Notes: generated by a model from the letters alone, not told the origin. A stretch of 64,000 bases of DNA from Mya arenaria (GCF_026914265.1 NC_069136.1:14653856-14717855), one strand, 5' to 3'. Shown: positions 1-11,134, numbered from the stretch's first letter. Program-made: numbers and translations.

Positions 1-3000
1 ACTTGACCGAGAAGGTCATCTTAGCTATTTAACGGCACATATAGCTCCTAACCTATTGATCTCCCCGAGGAGGTCATCTTAGCTTTTTAACGGGACATAT
101 AGCTCCTTAAGTATTGATCTCCCCGAGGAGGTCATCTTAGCCTTTTAACGGCACATATAGCTCCTTACGTATTAATCTCCCCGAGGAGGTCATCTTAGCC
201 TTTTAACGGCACATATAGCTCCTTACGTATTAATCTCCCCGAGGAGGTCATCTTAGCTATCTAACGGTATATATAGCTCCTAACGTATTGATCTCCCCTA
301 TGAGGTCATCTTAGCTATTTATCGGCACATATAGCTCCTAACGTATTGATCTCCCTGAGGGTGTCATCTAAGCTGTTAAACGACACGTATAGCCCCCAAT
401 GTATTTATCTCCCCGAAGAGGTCATCTTAGCTGTTTAACGGCACATATAGCTCCCAATGTATTTATCTCCACGAGGAGGTCATCTTAGCTGTTTAACGGA
501 ACATATAGCTCCTAACATACTGATCTCCCCGATGAGGTCATCTTAGCTATTTAACGGTATATATATAGCTCCTAACGTATTGATCTCCTCATGGAGATCA
601 TCTTAGCTATTCAACGGCACATATAGCTCCCAACGTATTTATCAACCCGAGGAGGTCATCTTAGCTATTTAACAGCACATATAGCTCCTAAAGTATTTAT
701 ATCCCTGAGGAGGTCATCTTAGCTATTTAACGGCACATATAGCTCCCAATCTATTTATCTCCTCGAGGAGGTCATCTTAGCTGTTTAACGGCACATATAG
801 CTCCTAACGTATTTATCTCCTCGAGGAGGTCATCTTAGCTATTTAATGGCATATATAGCTCCCATCGTATTTATCTCCCAGAGGAGGTCATCTTAGCTAT
901 TTAACGGCACATATAGCTCCTAACGTATTTATCTCCATGAGGAGGTCATCTTAGCTATTTAACGGCACACATAGCTCCTAACGTATTGATCTCCCCGAGG
1001 AGGTCAACTTAGCTATTTAACGGCACATATAGCTCCCAACGTTTTGATCTCCCTGAGGAAGTCAACTTAGCTATTTAACGGCACATAAAGCTCCAAACGT
1101 ATTGATCTCCTCGAAGAAGTCACCTTAGCTATTTAACGGCACATATAGCTCCTAACATATTGGTCTCCTCTAGGAGGTCATCTTAACTATATAACGCACA
1201 TGTAGCTCCTTACGTATTTATCTCCCCGAGGTCATCTTAGCTATTTAACGGGACATATAGCTGCTAACGCATTTATCTCCCCGAGAAGGTCATCATAGCT
1301 GTTAACGGCACATATAGCTCCTAACGTATTGATATCCCCAATGAGGTCATCTTAGCTATTTAACGGCATATATTGCTCCTAACCTATTGATCTCCCGAAT
1401 GTCATTTTAGATGTTTACGGCACATATAGCTCCTAACGTATTTACCTCCTCGAGGCGGTCATCTTAGCTGTTTTACGGCACATATAGGTCCTAACGTATT
1501 TACCTCCTCGAGGCGGTCATCTTAGCTGTTTTACGGCACATATAGCTCCTAACGTATTTATCTCCTCGAGGCGGTCATCTTAGCTGTTTTACGGCACATA
1601 TAGCTCCTAACGTATTTATCTCCGAAGGTCATTTTTGATGTTTTACGGCGCATATAGCTCCTAACGTATTGACCTCCACTCTGAGGTCATCTTAGCTATT
1701 TAACGGCACATATAGCTTCTAACGTATTTATCTCCTCGAGGCGGTCATCTTAGCTGTTTTACGGCACATATAGCTCCTAACGTATTTATCTCCTCGAGGC
1801 GGTCATCTTAGCTGTTTTACGGCACATATAGCTCCTAACGTATTTATCTCCTCAAGGAGGTCATCTTAGCTGTTTTACGGCACATATAGCTCACAATGTA
1901 TTTATCTCCTCAAGGAGGTCATTTTAGCTGTTTTACGGCAAATATAGCTCCTAACGTATTGATCTCCTCAATAAGGTCATCTTCGCTGTTTTACGGCACA
2001 TATAGCTCCTAACGTATTTATCTTCTCGAAGCGGTCATCTTAGCAGTTTTACGGCACATATAGCCCCTAACGTACTTAACTCCTCAAGGAGGTCAACTTA
2101 GCTGTTTTACGGCACATATAGCTTCTAACGTATTTATCTCCCCGAGGAGGTCATCATAGCTGTTAACGGCACATATAGCTCCTAACGTAATCATCTCCTC
2201 GAGGAGGTCGTCTTTGCTTTTTTTTCGGCACAAATAGCTCCTAACGTATTGATCTCCCCGAGGAGGTCATCTTAGCTAATTAACGGCACAAGTAGCTCCT
2301 TACGTATTGATCTCCCCGAGGAGGTAATCTTAGCTACTTAACGGCACATAAAGCTCCTTACGTATTGATCTCCCCGAGGAGATCATCTTAGCTATTTAAC
2401 GGCACATATAGCTCCTAACGTATTGACCTCCCCGAGGAGGTCATCTTAGCTATTTAACGGCACATATAGCTCCCAACGTATGTATCTCCCCGAGGAGGTC
2501 ATCATACCTGTTAATAGCACATATAGCTCCTAACGTAATCATCTCCCCGAGGAGGTCATCATAGCTATTTAACAGCACATATAGCTCCTAACGTATTGAT
2601 CTCCCCAAAGAGGTCATTATACCTTTAATGGCACATATAGCTCCTAACGTATTTATCTCCTCGAAGCGGTCATCTTAGCAGTTTTACGGCACATATAGCC
2701 CCTAACGTACTTAACTCCTCAAGGAGGTCAACTTAGCTGTTAATAGCACATATAGCTCCTAACGTAATCATCTCCCCGAGGAGTTCATCATAGCTATTTA
2801 ACAGCACATATAGCTCATAACATATTGATCTCCCCAAAGAGGTCATTATACCTTTTAATGGCACATATAGCTTCTAACGTAATCATCTCCCCGAGGAGGT
2901 CATCTTAGCTGTTTTACACCACATATAGCTCCTAACGTATTGATCTCCCCGAGGAGGTCATCTTAGCTATTTAACGGAACATATAGCTCTTAACGTATTG

Positions 3001-3958
3001 ATCTCCTCTATGAGGTCATCTTAGCTATTTAACGTTACATATAGCTCCTAATGTATTGATCTCCCCGAGGTCATCTTAGATGTTTTACGGCACATGTAGC
3101 TCCTAACTTGTTTATCTTCTCAAGGAGGTCATCTTTGCTGTTTTACGGCAATATAGCTGTTAACGTATTTATCTCCTCGAGGAGGTCATCTTAGCTATTT
3201 AACGGCACATATAGCTCCTAACGTATTTATCTCACGAAGGAGGTCATCTTAGCTGTTAACGGCACATATAGCTCCTAACGTATTTATCTCCTCAAGGAGA
3301 TCATCATAGCTGTTAACGGCACATATAGCTCCTAACGTATTGATCTCCTCAAGGAGGTCATCTTAGCTGTTTTACGGATTATATAGCTCCTAACGTATTG
3401 ATATCCCCTATGAGGTCAAATTAGCTATTAACGGCACATATAGCTCCTAACGTATTGAACACCCCGAGGAGGTCATCTTAGCTATTTAACGGTACAAATA
3501 GCTCCTAACGTATTGATCATCCCGAGGAGGTCATCTTAGCTATTTATCGGCACATATAGCTTCTAACGTATTGATCTCCCCGAGGAGGTCATCTTAGCTA
3601 TTTCACGGCATTCATATATCTCCTAACGTATTGATCTACCCGAGGAGGTCATCTTAGCTATTTAACGGCACATATAGCTCCTAACGTATTGATCATCCCG
3701 AGGCGGTCATCTTAGCTATTTAACGGCACATATAGCTCAAACGTATTGATCTCCCCGATGAGGTCATCTTAGCTATTTAACGGCACATATAGCATCTAGC
3801 GTATTCATCTCCCCGAGGAGGTCATCTTAGCTATTTAACGGCACATATAGCTCCTAGCGTATTGATCTCCCCGAGGAGGTCATCTTAGCTATTTAACGGC
3901 ACATATAGCATCTAGCGTATTCATCTCCCCGAGGAGGTCATCTTAGCTATTCCCTAGC
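1..3958. repeat. 58-bp satellite array (about 68 monomers, open on the left)
   Basis: Head-to-tail monomers of 58 bp. Each has a CTCC(C/T)CGAGGAGGTCATC block, a TTAGCTATTTAACGGCACAT block and a TAGCTCCTAACGTATTGA block. Monomers differ by substitutions and small indels. In some, the CTCCTCGAGGAG core is a perfect 12-bp palindrome. Runs of almost identical neighbours, for example 1440-1620 (GTTTTACGG subtype), point to recent local amplification. No reading frame is conserved. The array begins before base 1, so its full length is unknown. Confidence 0.95.
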
Positions 3959-4310
3959 TATATCTTGAGCGTCCTGGTGAGGTTATTTTTAGATATGTTA
4001 CACCGCTTATAGCTCTGCCCATGAGGTGATCTTAGCTATGATACCCCGCATAGAGCTCATAACTGATTGAGCTTCGTGAGGAGGTATCTTTACTATGCTA
4101 CGCGGCATATCGAATAACGCATTGAGCATCCCGGTGAGGTTATTTTTAGATATGTTACACCGGTTATCGCTGTAAGTGCATTGAACTCCCCCATGAGGTG
4201 ATCTTAGCTAAGATACGCCGCATAAAGTTCATAACGCATTGAGCTTCCCGAGTAGGATATCTTTACTTTGTTACGTCACTTATAACTCCGAACGCTGTGA
4301 CCTTCCCGGA
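3959..4310. repeat. Diverged edge of the 58-bp satellite, three-monomer order
   Basis: The array decays into three distinguishable monomer types that recur in order: one with GAGGTTATTTTTAGATATG, one with GAGGTGATCTTAGCTA, and one with a shorter TATCTTTACT block. The second type recurs 172 bp apart (4023 and 4195), which is three monomers. This is an older or separately evolved higher-order repeat at the array boundary. Confidence 0.75.
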
Positions 4311-4420
4311 GAGCTGTATGTGTTAACGAAAGAAACACATTTAGCCATTGTCCCAGACGAGCTCAATGCGTCAGTATGCCCGATAGCCCTTCATTCAGCT
4401 CCCCTGTCACCAAATATTAA

Positions 4421-4747
4421 AGCTGCACTCTCACAGACATACTATTTTTACAACTTTTTTATTTTTTGTCTTGGAAAGCGCAAATTCTTCCGTAAATATC
4501 TGCAAACCAATGATATATGATTGCTGACAAAAATCAGATCGTAGATTTTCATATTTCCATTCGAAAAATAATGTTTTATGGCTAAAACCGTCATTAACGG
4601 TTTAAGAAAAATGCATAAAAATCATTTTTTTAACTTACATATTAAAGTATGCGATCTAATGTTTTGTCAACAGTCTTATATAACTGGTTTCCATGTATTT
4701 TGGCAAAAAATGGCTGGTTAAGACAAAAAAGTTGTGAGAGTGCAGCT
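4421..4747. mobile_element. 327-bp inverted-repeat element with TTAA target duplication
   Basis: The left end AGCTGCACTCTCACA (from 4421) is the exact reverse complement of the right end (4733-4747). Each end is flanked by TTAA (4417-4420 and 4748-4751). Similarity continues inward, with AACTTTTTT-type tracts on both sides. There is no coding capacity. A TTAA duplication is the hallmark of piggyBac-type insertion, so a non-autonomous piggyBac-like element is the natural reading. The family assignment is inference. Confidence 0.7.
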
Positions 4748-4751
4748 TTAA

Positions 4752-5546
4752 CTCCGACGAAATAAACGACATGCTATAGTTACTGCATATTTTACTCTAT
4801 TAAGTTATCGTACTTGAAGTAATTAAAGGGAAACCATTTCTCTAATTTTAGACAAGGCGAACTTGACATTGAACCCAACAACCCCAAAAGCATTCATAAG
4901 CTACGTCATCACATTAACTATGTTCACAATGAGTTACATTTCTATACATCAATTATATCTAAAGTTATTTAGCTGAAACAAATTTGTTTTTTCATAATGA
5001 TGATGGGGAGAAGTTGGACGATTCAACGTTAAATTTAGCTCATGATGTAGTTTAAAATGTGGCCCGAGATATAGGTATTCCGATTAACACGGATTTTCTT
5101 TGCGATTTAAATTAAATAGCGGAACATTTGAAACATTCAAAGACCAAGTGAATTCCACGTTTTACTACTGTTAAATTCACTGGTAGAGGTAGGGCTTGGT
5201 TGAAAAAATAGACAGACGGAAATATACTCTCAGATTCTATTTTTGCTGCATTCGTCAGGGTCGATCCACATAAAATTGATGATCAAAACAATTGAAAAAT
5301 CCTCGTTTTTCAAATATACATAGAAATGCAAACATCAATACAGTACATGTATACCCGATAAGTATAGAGCTCTCGGTGAGCTCTCTTCGTCAAGACACCA
5401 AACATAGGGAGCTCTATGTAAAGGGATTTACTCGTGGCGTTACATCGTGTAAGTCGCACTGTTGCAGAAGTAAATAATTATATTTGATACTCCACCGGTC
5501 TTATTTGACCATAAAAGGTTGATTTGAATGTCATATTAACCCCCTT
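4752..5546 (+). other. Mostly non-coding; weak decayed ORF1-like trace at about 4990-5290
   Basis: No intact gene. On the plus strand from about 4990 to 5290 a reading frame with five or so stops gives a sequence with RDIGIPINTDF and, later, RFTTVKFTGRGRAWLKK. That spacing is loosely reminiscent of the RNA-binding ORF1 of LINEs (an acidic stretch, then a basic strand-forming stretch), but the match is not secure. The minus strand was searched by eye for the next exon of the receptor gene at 5592-8531 (a Cys-loop with FPFD-like residues) and none was found. Confidence 0.25.
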
Positions 5547-5591
5547 TTAATCTAGAAGTTCACTCAAGATATTGGACTGAAATAAGTTTAC

Positions 5592-8531
5592 CTTCTTAAG
5601 GATCAAGTTTGGCGTCCATATCTGCCTGGATGGAACACGCATAGAGGTGGTATAGCTGTAGAAACGCGGCTTCCAGTTGATGTTGTGGTCAATCCAGCCG
5701 ATCCTGATGTACCCCATAATAGAAAACTGCTGAAAGGTTGTATCGAAGTCAATCAGACTCAACGCCACAAATTTTGTATTCACATATATAGGCTGGGACT
5801 GGTTCTGTATTGGTCGAATTCGGGGGTCGTAGTCCTTTAACTTCTGATCATACAACTCTTTTTTATGTCGAAGTGAAGTGTCATCAGGTTTTTCAGTTGT
5901 TGTAGTGATAGTTGTTGTAGGCGATTCAGAAGACGAACTTGTTGGCTGTGATAGAGTCTTAGTTATTGATTCACTGGAAGATGCAGTTGGCGAAGACACA
6001 GTTGTCGATGTGGTCGACAGTGATTCTGTTGTTGATGCCGTCGTCGACGTTAAAGTTGTAGATGTATTCGGCGGTCGAGTTGCCACTGATGTTATCAGCC
6101 GTGCTGCATTTATAGTGAGGGTCAATGGTTTTGCAGTGGTTTCCGATGGCAACTTTAGTACAGTTGTAGTTAATGTCTGCAGTGGATCAGTTGTTGTCAG
6201 AGGTTGAACAATTGTAAATGTTGCTGGCAGAGAGTCAGTTGTAATTGTGTTTGGTGTTTGTGCAGTCGCTGTTGTCGTCGGCGTCGGAGCAGTCGTAGTT
6301 GTCATCGGCGTCGGAGGAGTCGTAATTAACATCAGCGTTGGAGCAGTCGTAGTTGTTATCGGTTGAGGAACAGTTGTAGTTGTTGTTGGCGGTGGAACAG
6401 TTGTAGTTGCCATCGGCGTTGGAGCAGACGTAGTTGTCATCGGTGGAGGAACAGTTGTAGTTGTTGTTGTTTGACGGGATGCAGTTGTTATTGTTGTTGG
6501 CGGTGGTGCAATAGTTGTAGTTGTTGTTGGCGGAGGAGCAGTTGTGATTATGTTCGGTGTTGGAACAGCTGAAGTTGTCGTCGGCAGTGCAACAATTGAA
6601 GTTGTTAACTGCAGTGGAACAGTTGTAGTTGTTGTTGACAGTGGAACAGTTGTAGTTGTTGTTTGTGGTGGAGCAGTTGTAGTTGTTGTTTGCGGTGGAG
6701 CAGTTGTGGTTGTTGTCGGCGGAGGAGCAGTTGAAGTTGTTGTTTGTGGTGGAGCAGTTGTAGTTGTTGTCGGCGGTGGAGCTGTTGTAGTTGTTGTTGG
6801 CGGTGGAGCAGTTGAAGTTGTTGTTTGTGGTGGAGCAGTTGTAGTTGTTGTCAGTGGTGAAGCAGTTGTAGTTGTTGTCGGCGGAGGAGCAGTTGTAATT
6901 GTTGTTGGCGGTTGAGCACTTGTAGTTGTTGTTGGCAGTGGAGCAGTTGTATTTGTTGTTGGCGGTTGAGCACTTGTAGTTGTTGTTGGCGGTGGAGCTG
7001 TTGTAGTTGTTGTTGGCGGTGGAGCAGTTGTAGTTGTTGTTGGCGGTTGAGCAGTTGTATTTGTTGTTGGCGGTTGAGCACTTGTAGTTGTTGTTGGCAG
7101 TGGAGCAGTTGTATTTGTTGTTGGCGGTTGAGCACTTGTAGTTGTTGTTGGCGGTGGAGCTGTTGTAGTTGTTGTTGGTGGCGGAGCACTTGTAGTTGTT
7201 GTTGGCGGTGGAGCAGTTGTAGTTGTTGTTGGCGGTTGAGCAGTTGAAGTTGTTGTTGGTGGCGGAGCAGTTGTAGCTGTTGTTGGCGGTGGAGCAGTTG
7301 TAGTTGTTGTTGCCCATGGAGCAGTTGTAGGTGTTATTGGCGATGAAGCAGTTGTAGTTGTTGTTGGCGGTGGAGCAGTTGTAGTTGTTGTTGGCGGTGG
7401 AGAAATTGTAGTTGTTGTTGGCGCCGAAGCAGTTGTAGTTGTTGTTAGCGGTGGTACTGTTGTAATTGTTGTTGGCGGTGGTACAGTTGAAGTTGTTTTT
7501 GGCGGTGGATCAGTTGTAGGTATTGTTGGCGGTGGATCAGTTGTAGTTGTTGTCAGCGGTTGATCAGTTGTAGGTGTTGTTGGCGGTGGTACAGTTGTAG
7601 TTGTTGTTGGCGGTTGATCAGTTGTAGATGTTGTTGGCGGTGGAGCAGTTGTAGCTGTTGTTGGCGCCGGAGCAGTTGTAGTTGTTGTTAGCGGTGGTAC
7701 TGTTGTAATTGTTGTTGGCGGTGGTACAGTTGAAAATGTTATCGGCGGTGGATCAGTTGTAGGTGTTGTTGGCGGTGGAGCAGTTGTAGCTGTTGTTGGC
7801 GGTGGATCAGTTGTAGTTGTTGTTGGCGGTGGTGCAGTTGTGGTTGTTGTCGGTGGAGCAGTTGTTGTTGTTGTTGGCGGTGGAGCAGTTGTTGTTGTGG
7901 TTGGCGGTGGAGCTGTTGTAGGTGTTGCTGGCGGTGGAGCAGTTGTAGTTGTTGTTGGCGGTTGAGCAGTTGTAGTTATTGTTGGCGGTGGAGCAGTTGT
8001 AGTTGTTGCTGGCGTTGGAGCAGTTATAGTTGTTGTTGGCGGTGGAGCAGTTGTAGTTGTTGTCGGCGGAGGAACACTTGTAGTTGTTGTTGTGGGAGGA
8101 GCAGTTGTTGTTGTTGTTGGTGGAGCAGTTGTAGTTGTTGTTGGCGGTGGAGCAGTTGTAGTTGTCATCGGTGGCGGCGGATTTGGTGTAGATGTCGTCG
8201 GTGGCGGTGGTTTTGGTTTTGTTGTCGTTGGAGGCGGTTTTGGTTTTGTTGTCGTCGGTGGCGGTTTTGGTTTTGTTGTCGTCGTAGGCGGTTTGGGTTT
8301 TGTTGTCGTCGGCGGTGGAGGTCTTGTGGTTGTTTTACCATTTGGCTTCCCTCCTTTGTCACCACCGTTTCCGCCTTTGCCTTTGTCGTCATAATAATAA
8401 TACTCCTCGAACATAATTCTGTAATTTGACCCGCTATAATACTCCTCTGTTGCAGCAAACATCGTTGCTGCTTCAGCATGTTCATTTGGTGATAAAACAA
8501 GGAACACCATTAACACACAAAAGCATTTCAT
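5592..8531 (-). CDS. First coding exon of a secreted or membrane Cys-loop receptor-like protein with a giant Thr/Pro mucin-like region
   Basis: An exon of 980 codons. Residues 1-21 are a signal peptide (MKCFCVLMVFLVLS, then a small-residue cleavage site). Residues 22-65 are acidic and Tyr-rich, then Gly/Lys-rich. About residues 66-860 are nine- to ten-residue repeats of the APPPTTTTT type, expected to be heavily O-glycosylated. A Ser/Thr tract follows. Residues 888-980 match the N-terminal half of the nicotinic receptor/AChBP ligand-binding domain: helix start KELYDQKL, YDPRIRPIQN, VALSLIDFD, a W at the loop D position (IGWIDHNINWKP), MRVPSRQIW and loop A WTPNLIL. The frame reads on 14 codons to a stop at 5547, but AAG|GTAAAC at 5592/5591 is a good phase-0 donor exactly where LBD similarity ends. 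The Cys-loop, C loop and membrane helices must lie in later exons, not seen here. Expression is unproven; a pseudogene fragment is possible. Confidence 0.8.
6220..8335 (-). repeat. 27-30-bp coding minisatellite inside the mucin-like exon
   Basis: The Thr/Pro region is encoded by tandem 27-bp units (some 30 bp), seen on the plus strand as GTTGTTGGCGGTGGAGCA. Because 27 and 30 are multiples of three, length changes keep the frame. Larger blocks are also duplicated: SAQPPTTNTTAPLPTTTT recurs in about 6900-7190, and DPPP..VPPPTTITTVPPL recurs in about 7430-7760. This indicates unequal exchange within the exon. Copy number is expected to vary between alleles. Confidence 0.85.
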
Positions 8532-9911
8532 TGGTAACTTTTGAGATATGTTTTATCAAATGAATATCTAAATGAATACTCCAGTTTTTTAAATGTCCTA
8601 TTCGCCTGAATAATTACAATAAATAACGACGAAACATCATCCTTTATCGTTATTTGAAAGATTCATTATATATTATTTGTTTAATCAACATGAAATACAC
8701 AAACATTAATACTATGAGTTTTTAATGGTGAACTCCTATTAGGAAAATAAGCTAGGTTTCCATCAAGAACAAAAGTAGCGAAAAAAGCTCCAAGGGTAAG
8801 ACATTTGCATTTGAAATTATACCTTTTAAATATACTGAATCATTATTGAAAGTAAAAAACATTTATACAAAAAAATCCAGGCTCAGGTTCTCGAAGTCTA
8901 GATTGCCCTCGATTGACCCTAAGCAAACGACGGTTAAGCAACGATCTAATTGTGTTCATACCACTTTACTTATTTGAACTATAAACAATGTAATGAAAAC
9001 TGTCAACTCAAATGGCCTTTTCTCTGAACAATTTCTAGTACTTATTTACTAGTTAAGCTCATTAGTTCACATATGATTGTAAGAATGTTTGTTTTTAAAG
9101 TTTCTTCTTTATTTGCCAATATACCCTTTATTTGCAGATTATTGAATTGGAATGAATTACATAATATTCAATCAATAATTCAAACCTGTATGGGTTTTTT
9201 ATTAATTTTGAAATATTTAATCCATAAAACATTTTTATTGCAAGTATATATGATTAACCTAACAAATACTATATAAATCGGATCCTCGATAGAACAAAAT
9301 AAGATTCAAAGGTAATCTGACCACTTTCCTTATAACACGATACCGTAGAGCTACAATGATATCTTTAGTTAAATTGATTTCCGGTGTACCATTAGATTTT
9401 GATCCCTTGAAAATTGACACCAAGGGTAATTTTTCAACGTTTAAAATTCACCCTGACAACATTTGGCTCTTTAATTATAATCAAAATAGTCGTTGAAAAC
9501 TGATTCATTTTAATTATAATCAGTAATGATGTCCTCTTCCTTTGGTTACTCATTCACGAATCAATTCCGTAATACACTCTAACCGATACATAAAGTTAAC
9601 TGGCAAAAAAAGCAACCATTGTAAAAAAGTAGTGAACTCCCTGCAGTGGAAATTGGACAGTAATTGATTTTTGAAAGAATGGTGGGGCAGGTGGATTTGA
9701 ACAGGCACTTGAAGACTTTAGATGCCAAGAAATCCACGGAACTATTATTTACAGGACGCAATCCGATTTCAGAGGCACCATTGGTCCTTTTTATAGATAT
9801 CAGAGGCGGGTCAAGGAATTGAAATTAGAGTGGACGTAACTTAGAGGCGCAACCTTTTGACATGCACCTCTCCCTCCCCGATAATAACATATCAATCACG
9901 CAATATATAAC
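8532..9911. other. No gene recognised; 5' flank of the mucin-like receptor exon
   Basis: AT-rich DNA upstream of the minus-strand start codon at 8531. No clear TATA box at a usable distance and no conserved frame was seen. Short open frames (for example 9073-9276) have no domain-like sequence. A 5' untranslated exon or promoter of the receptor gene could lie here but cannot be placed. Confidence 0.4.
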
Positions 9912-9988
9912 TTAGGCCTAAAATAAATCTAAAATAAAAATGTGTCTGTTTCCTGTAACATGCTGAAAAAAGATGGGTCGGTAGGTAG
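9912..9988. repeat. Left arm of an inverted repeat pair (partner 11046-11134)
   Basis: The segment from TTAGGCCTAAAA through GTCTGTTTCCTGTAAC to GGTCGGTAGGTAGGG is the inverse of 11046-11134 (GGTAGGTCGGGTTACAGGAAACAGAC, given here in parts: GGTAGGTCGGG, TTACAGGAAACAGAC, TTTTAGGCCT). The arms are imperfect and about 1.1 kb apart. They may be the two ends of one element, or two insertions in opposite orientation. Confidence 0.6.
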
Positions 9989-10059
9989 GGATTTTTTTGA
10001 TTTTTTGATTTTTGATTTTTTTTTTAATTCTTGTATTAAAAATTAAAAATGTCAGAATG

Positions 10060-10333
10060 ATCCAATATTTATGAAGAAGGAAGATATAGAAATATAAACC
10101 GAGAAGATAGAAAATGTAATAAATGTAATATGAATGTTGTAGAAAATGAATATCACTTTTTGTTAGTGTGTCCTCATTATTTGGATTTACGTACAAAATA
10201 TATACCCAGGTATTATATTCACTGGCCTAATATGACCAAATTTAATAACTTGATGTCCTGTAATAATGATAAAATATTGAATAATATTGCTACTTATTTA
10301 TCATTCGCTACGGATAGAAGAAATGCTACTTAG
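10060..10333 (+). pseudogene. C-terminal fragment of a LINE polymerase (Cys-rich tail)
   Basis: The frame reads through RKCNKCNMNVVENEYHFLL, then CPHYLDLRTKYIPRYY, and stops at 10331-10333. This C-x2-C, E-x-E-x-HFLL-x-CP-x-Y-x2-LR pattern is the cysteine/histidine tail typical of the C-terminus of many metazoan LINE ORF2 proteins. No endonuclease or reverse transcriptase is upstream, so this is a 5'-truncated insertion, the usual outcome of target-primed reverse transcription. It sits between the inverted arms at 9912-9988 and 11046-11134. Confidence 0.75.
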
Positions 10334-11045
10334 CATAATTAACATGTCTAAATACATTTCATGTATAGTTATAGTTCATACTTTTCTCCTTAAGATTAAA
10401 TGTTGTAAAAATGATTTCATATTTATTTCATATCTATATTTCACTTTATTTTGTTGTCATTAATGCCATCTAGGATATTCTTTGTGTACTGGCAATGTTC
10501 TAATTGAATTTGCTAATAACAACGATTAACGCAGTTCTCCTTTCACTTTCATTAAAATTGACAGGAAGTTAGCGTGCACCTGTTTCCCGCGCATTTTAGA
10601 CCATGTGTTACGAAAAATGTTTATTTATCTGTTAACTCATTAAAAACTCAAAATAATAGTTTTTTATTAATCGGAGATATAATAAAACAACTTAAAATAA
10701 ATGAACAAAATATATCTAAGCATTGTTGTTTTTCAAAACCATCGAAAAAACGGAAGGTATCCGTTAATTTGCATAATGGGCGGAGCTAATATTACGTCAT
10801 TGAGTTTGAGTGCTGCTAATTGACACGGTTACCAATCAGATTCCAGATTGATATTCACTTGTCACTTCGGGTGTTAATTGCTCTTGCGGATTAAACAAAC
10901 ATTCAGATCATGCATTGAGGCTCCTTTCAGATGATACCGACTCTCACACGGAAATTCTCCCGGGTCAAAACTGACGCATACTACAAATGTCAAACCGGAA
11001 AAGTTTATTACTATGCGCTGAGTTCGGTCACGACTAAATTATTTT
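10334..11045. other. LINE 3' flank and non-coding DNA
   Basis: After the LINE stop codon there is AT-rich sequence, then a less AT-rich stretch at 10770-11040. Short frames here (10574-10789, 10931-11128) show no recognisable domain. Nothing else could be supported. Confidence 0.4.
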
Positions 11046-11134
11046 TCGAATTTTGGGGCATAAAAAAATTGCGGTCGGCGGTAAAAAATACGGTAGGTCG
11101 GGTTACAGGAAACAGACCTATGTTTTAGGCCTTA
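11046..11134. repeat. Right arm of the inverted repeat pair (partner 9912-9988)
   Basis: Contains GGTCGGCGG, CGGTAGGTCGGG, TTACAGGAAACAGACC and TTTTAGGCCT, reverse complementary to the left arm. See the entry at 9912-9988. Confidence 0.6.

Noticed and set aside
1..4310. Possible CRISPR array or tandem regulatory array, because of regular short repeats.
   Set aside because: Monomers are contiguous with no unique spacers, the unit is 58 bp and divergent, and the context is animal nuclear DNA. It is a satellite.
4825..4880. Minus-strand EKWFPFN-like reading, considered as the missing Cys-loop exon of the receptor.
   Set aside because: The flanking cysteines, the Asp of FPFD and splice sites are absent, and the frame stops shortly after.
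6235..7317. A 360-codon minus-strand frame of NNNYNCSTA repeats overlapping the mucin-like exon, and several Val/Gly- or Cys/Trp-rich plus-strand frames in 5878-8429.
   Set aside because: They are other-frame readings of the same 27-bp repeat, which has no stop codons in several frames. They have no start context, signal peptide or domain of their own.
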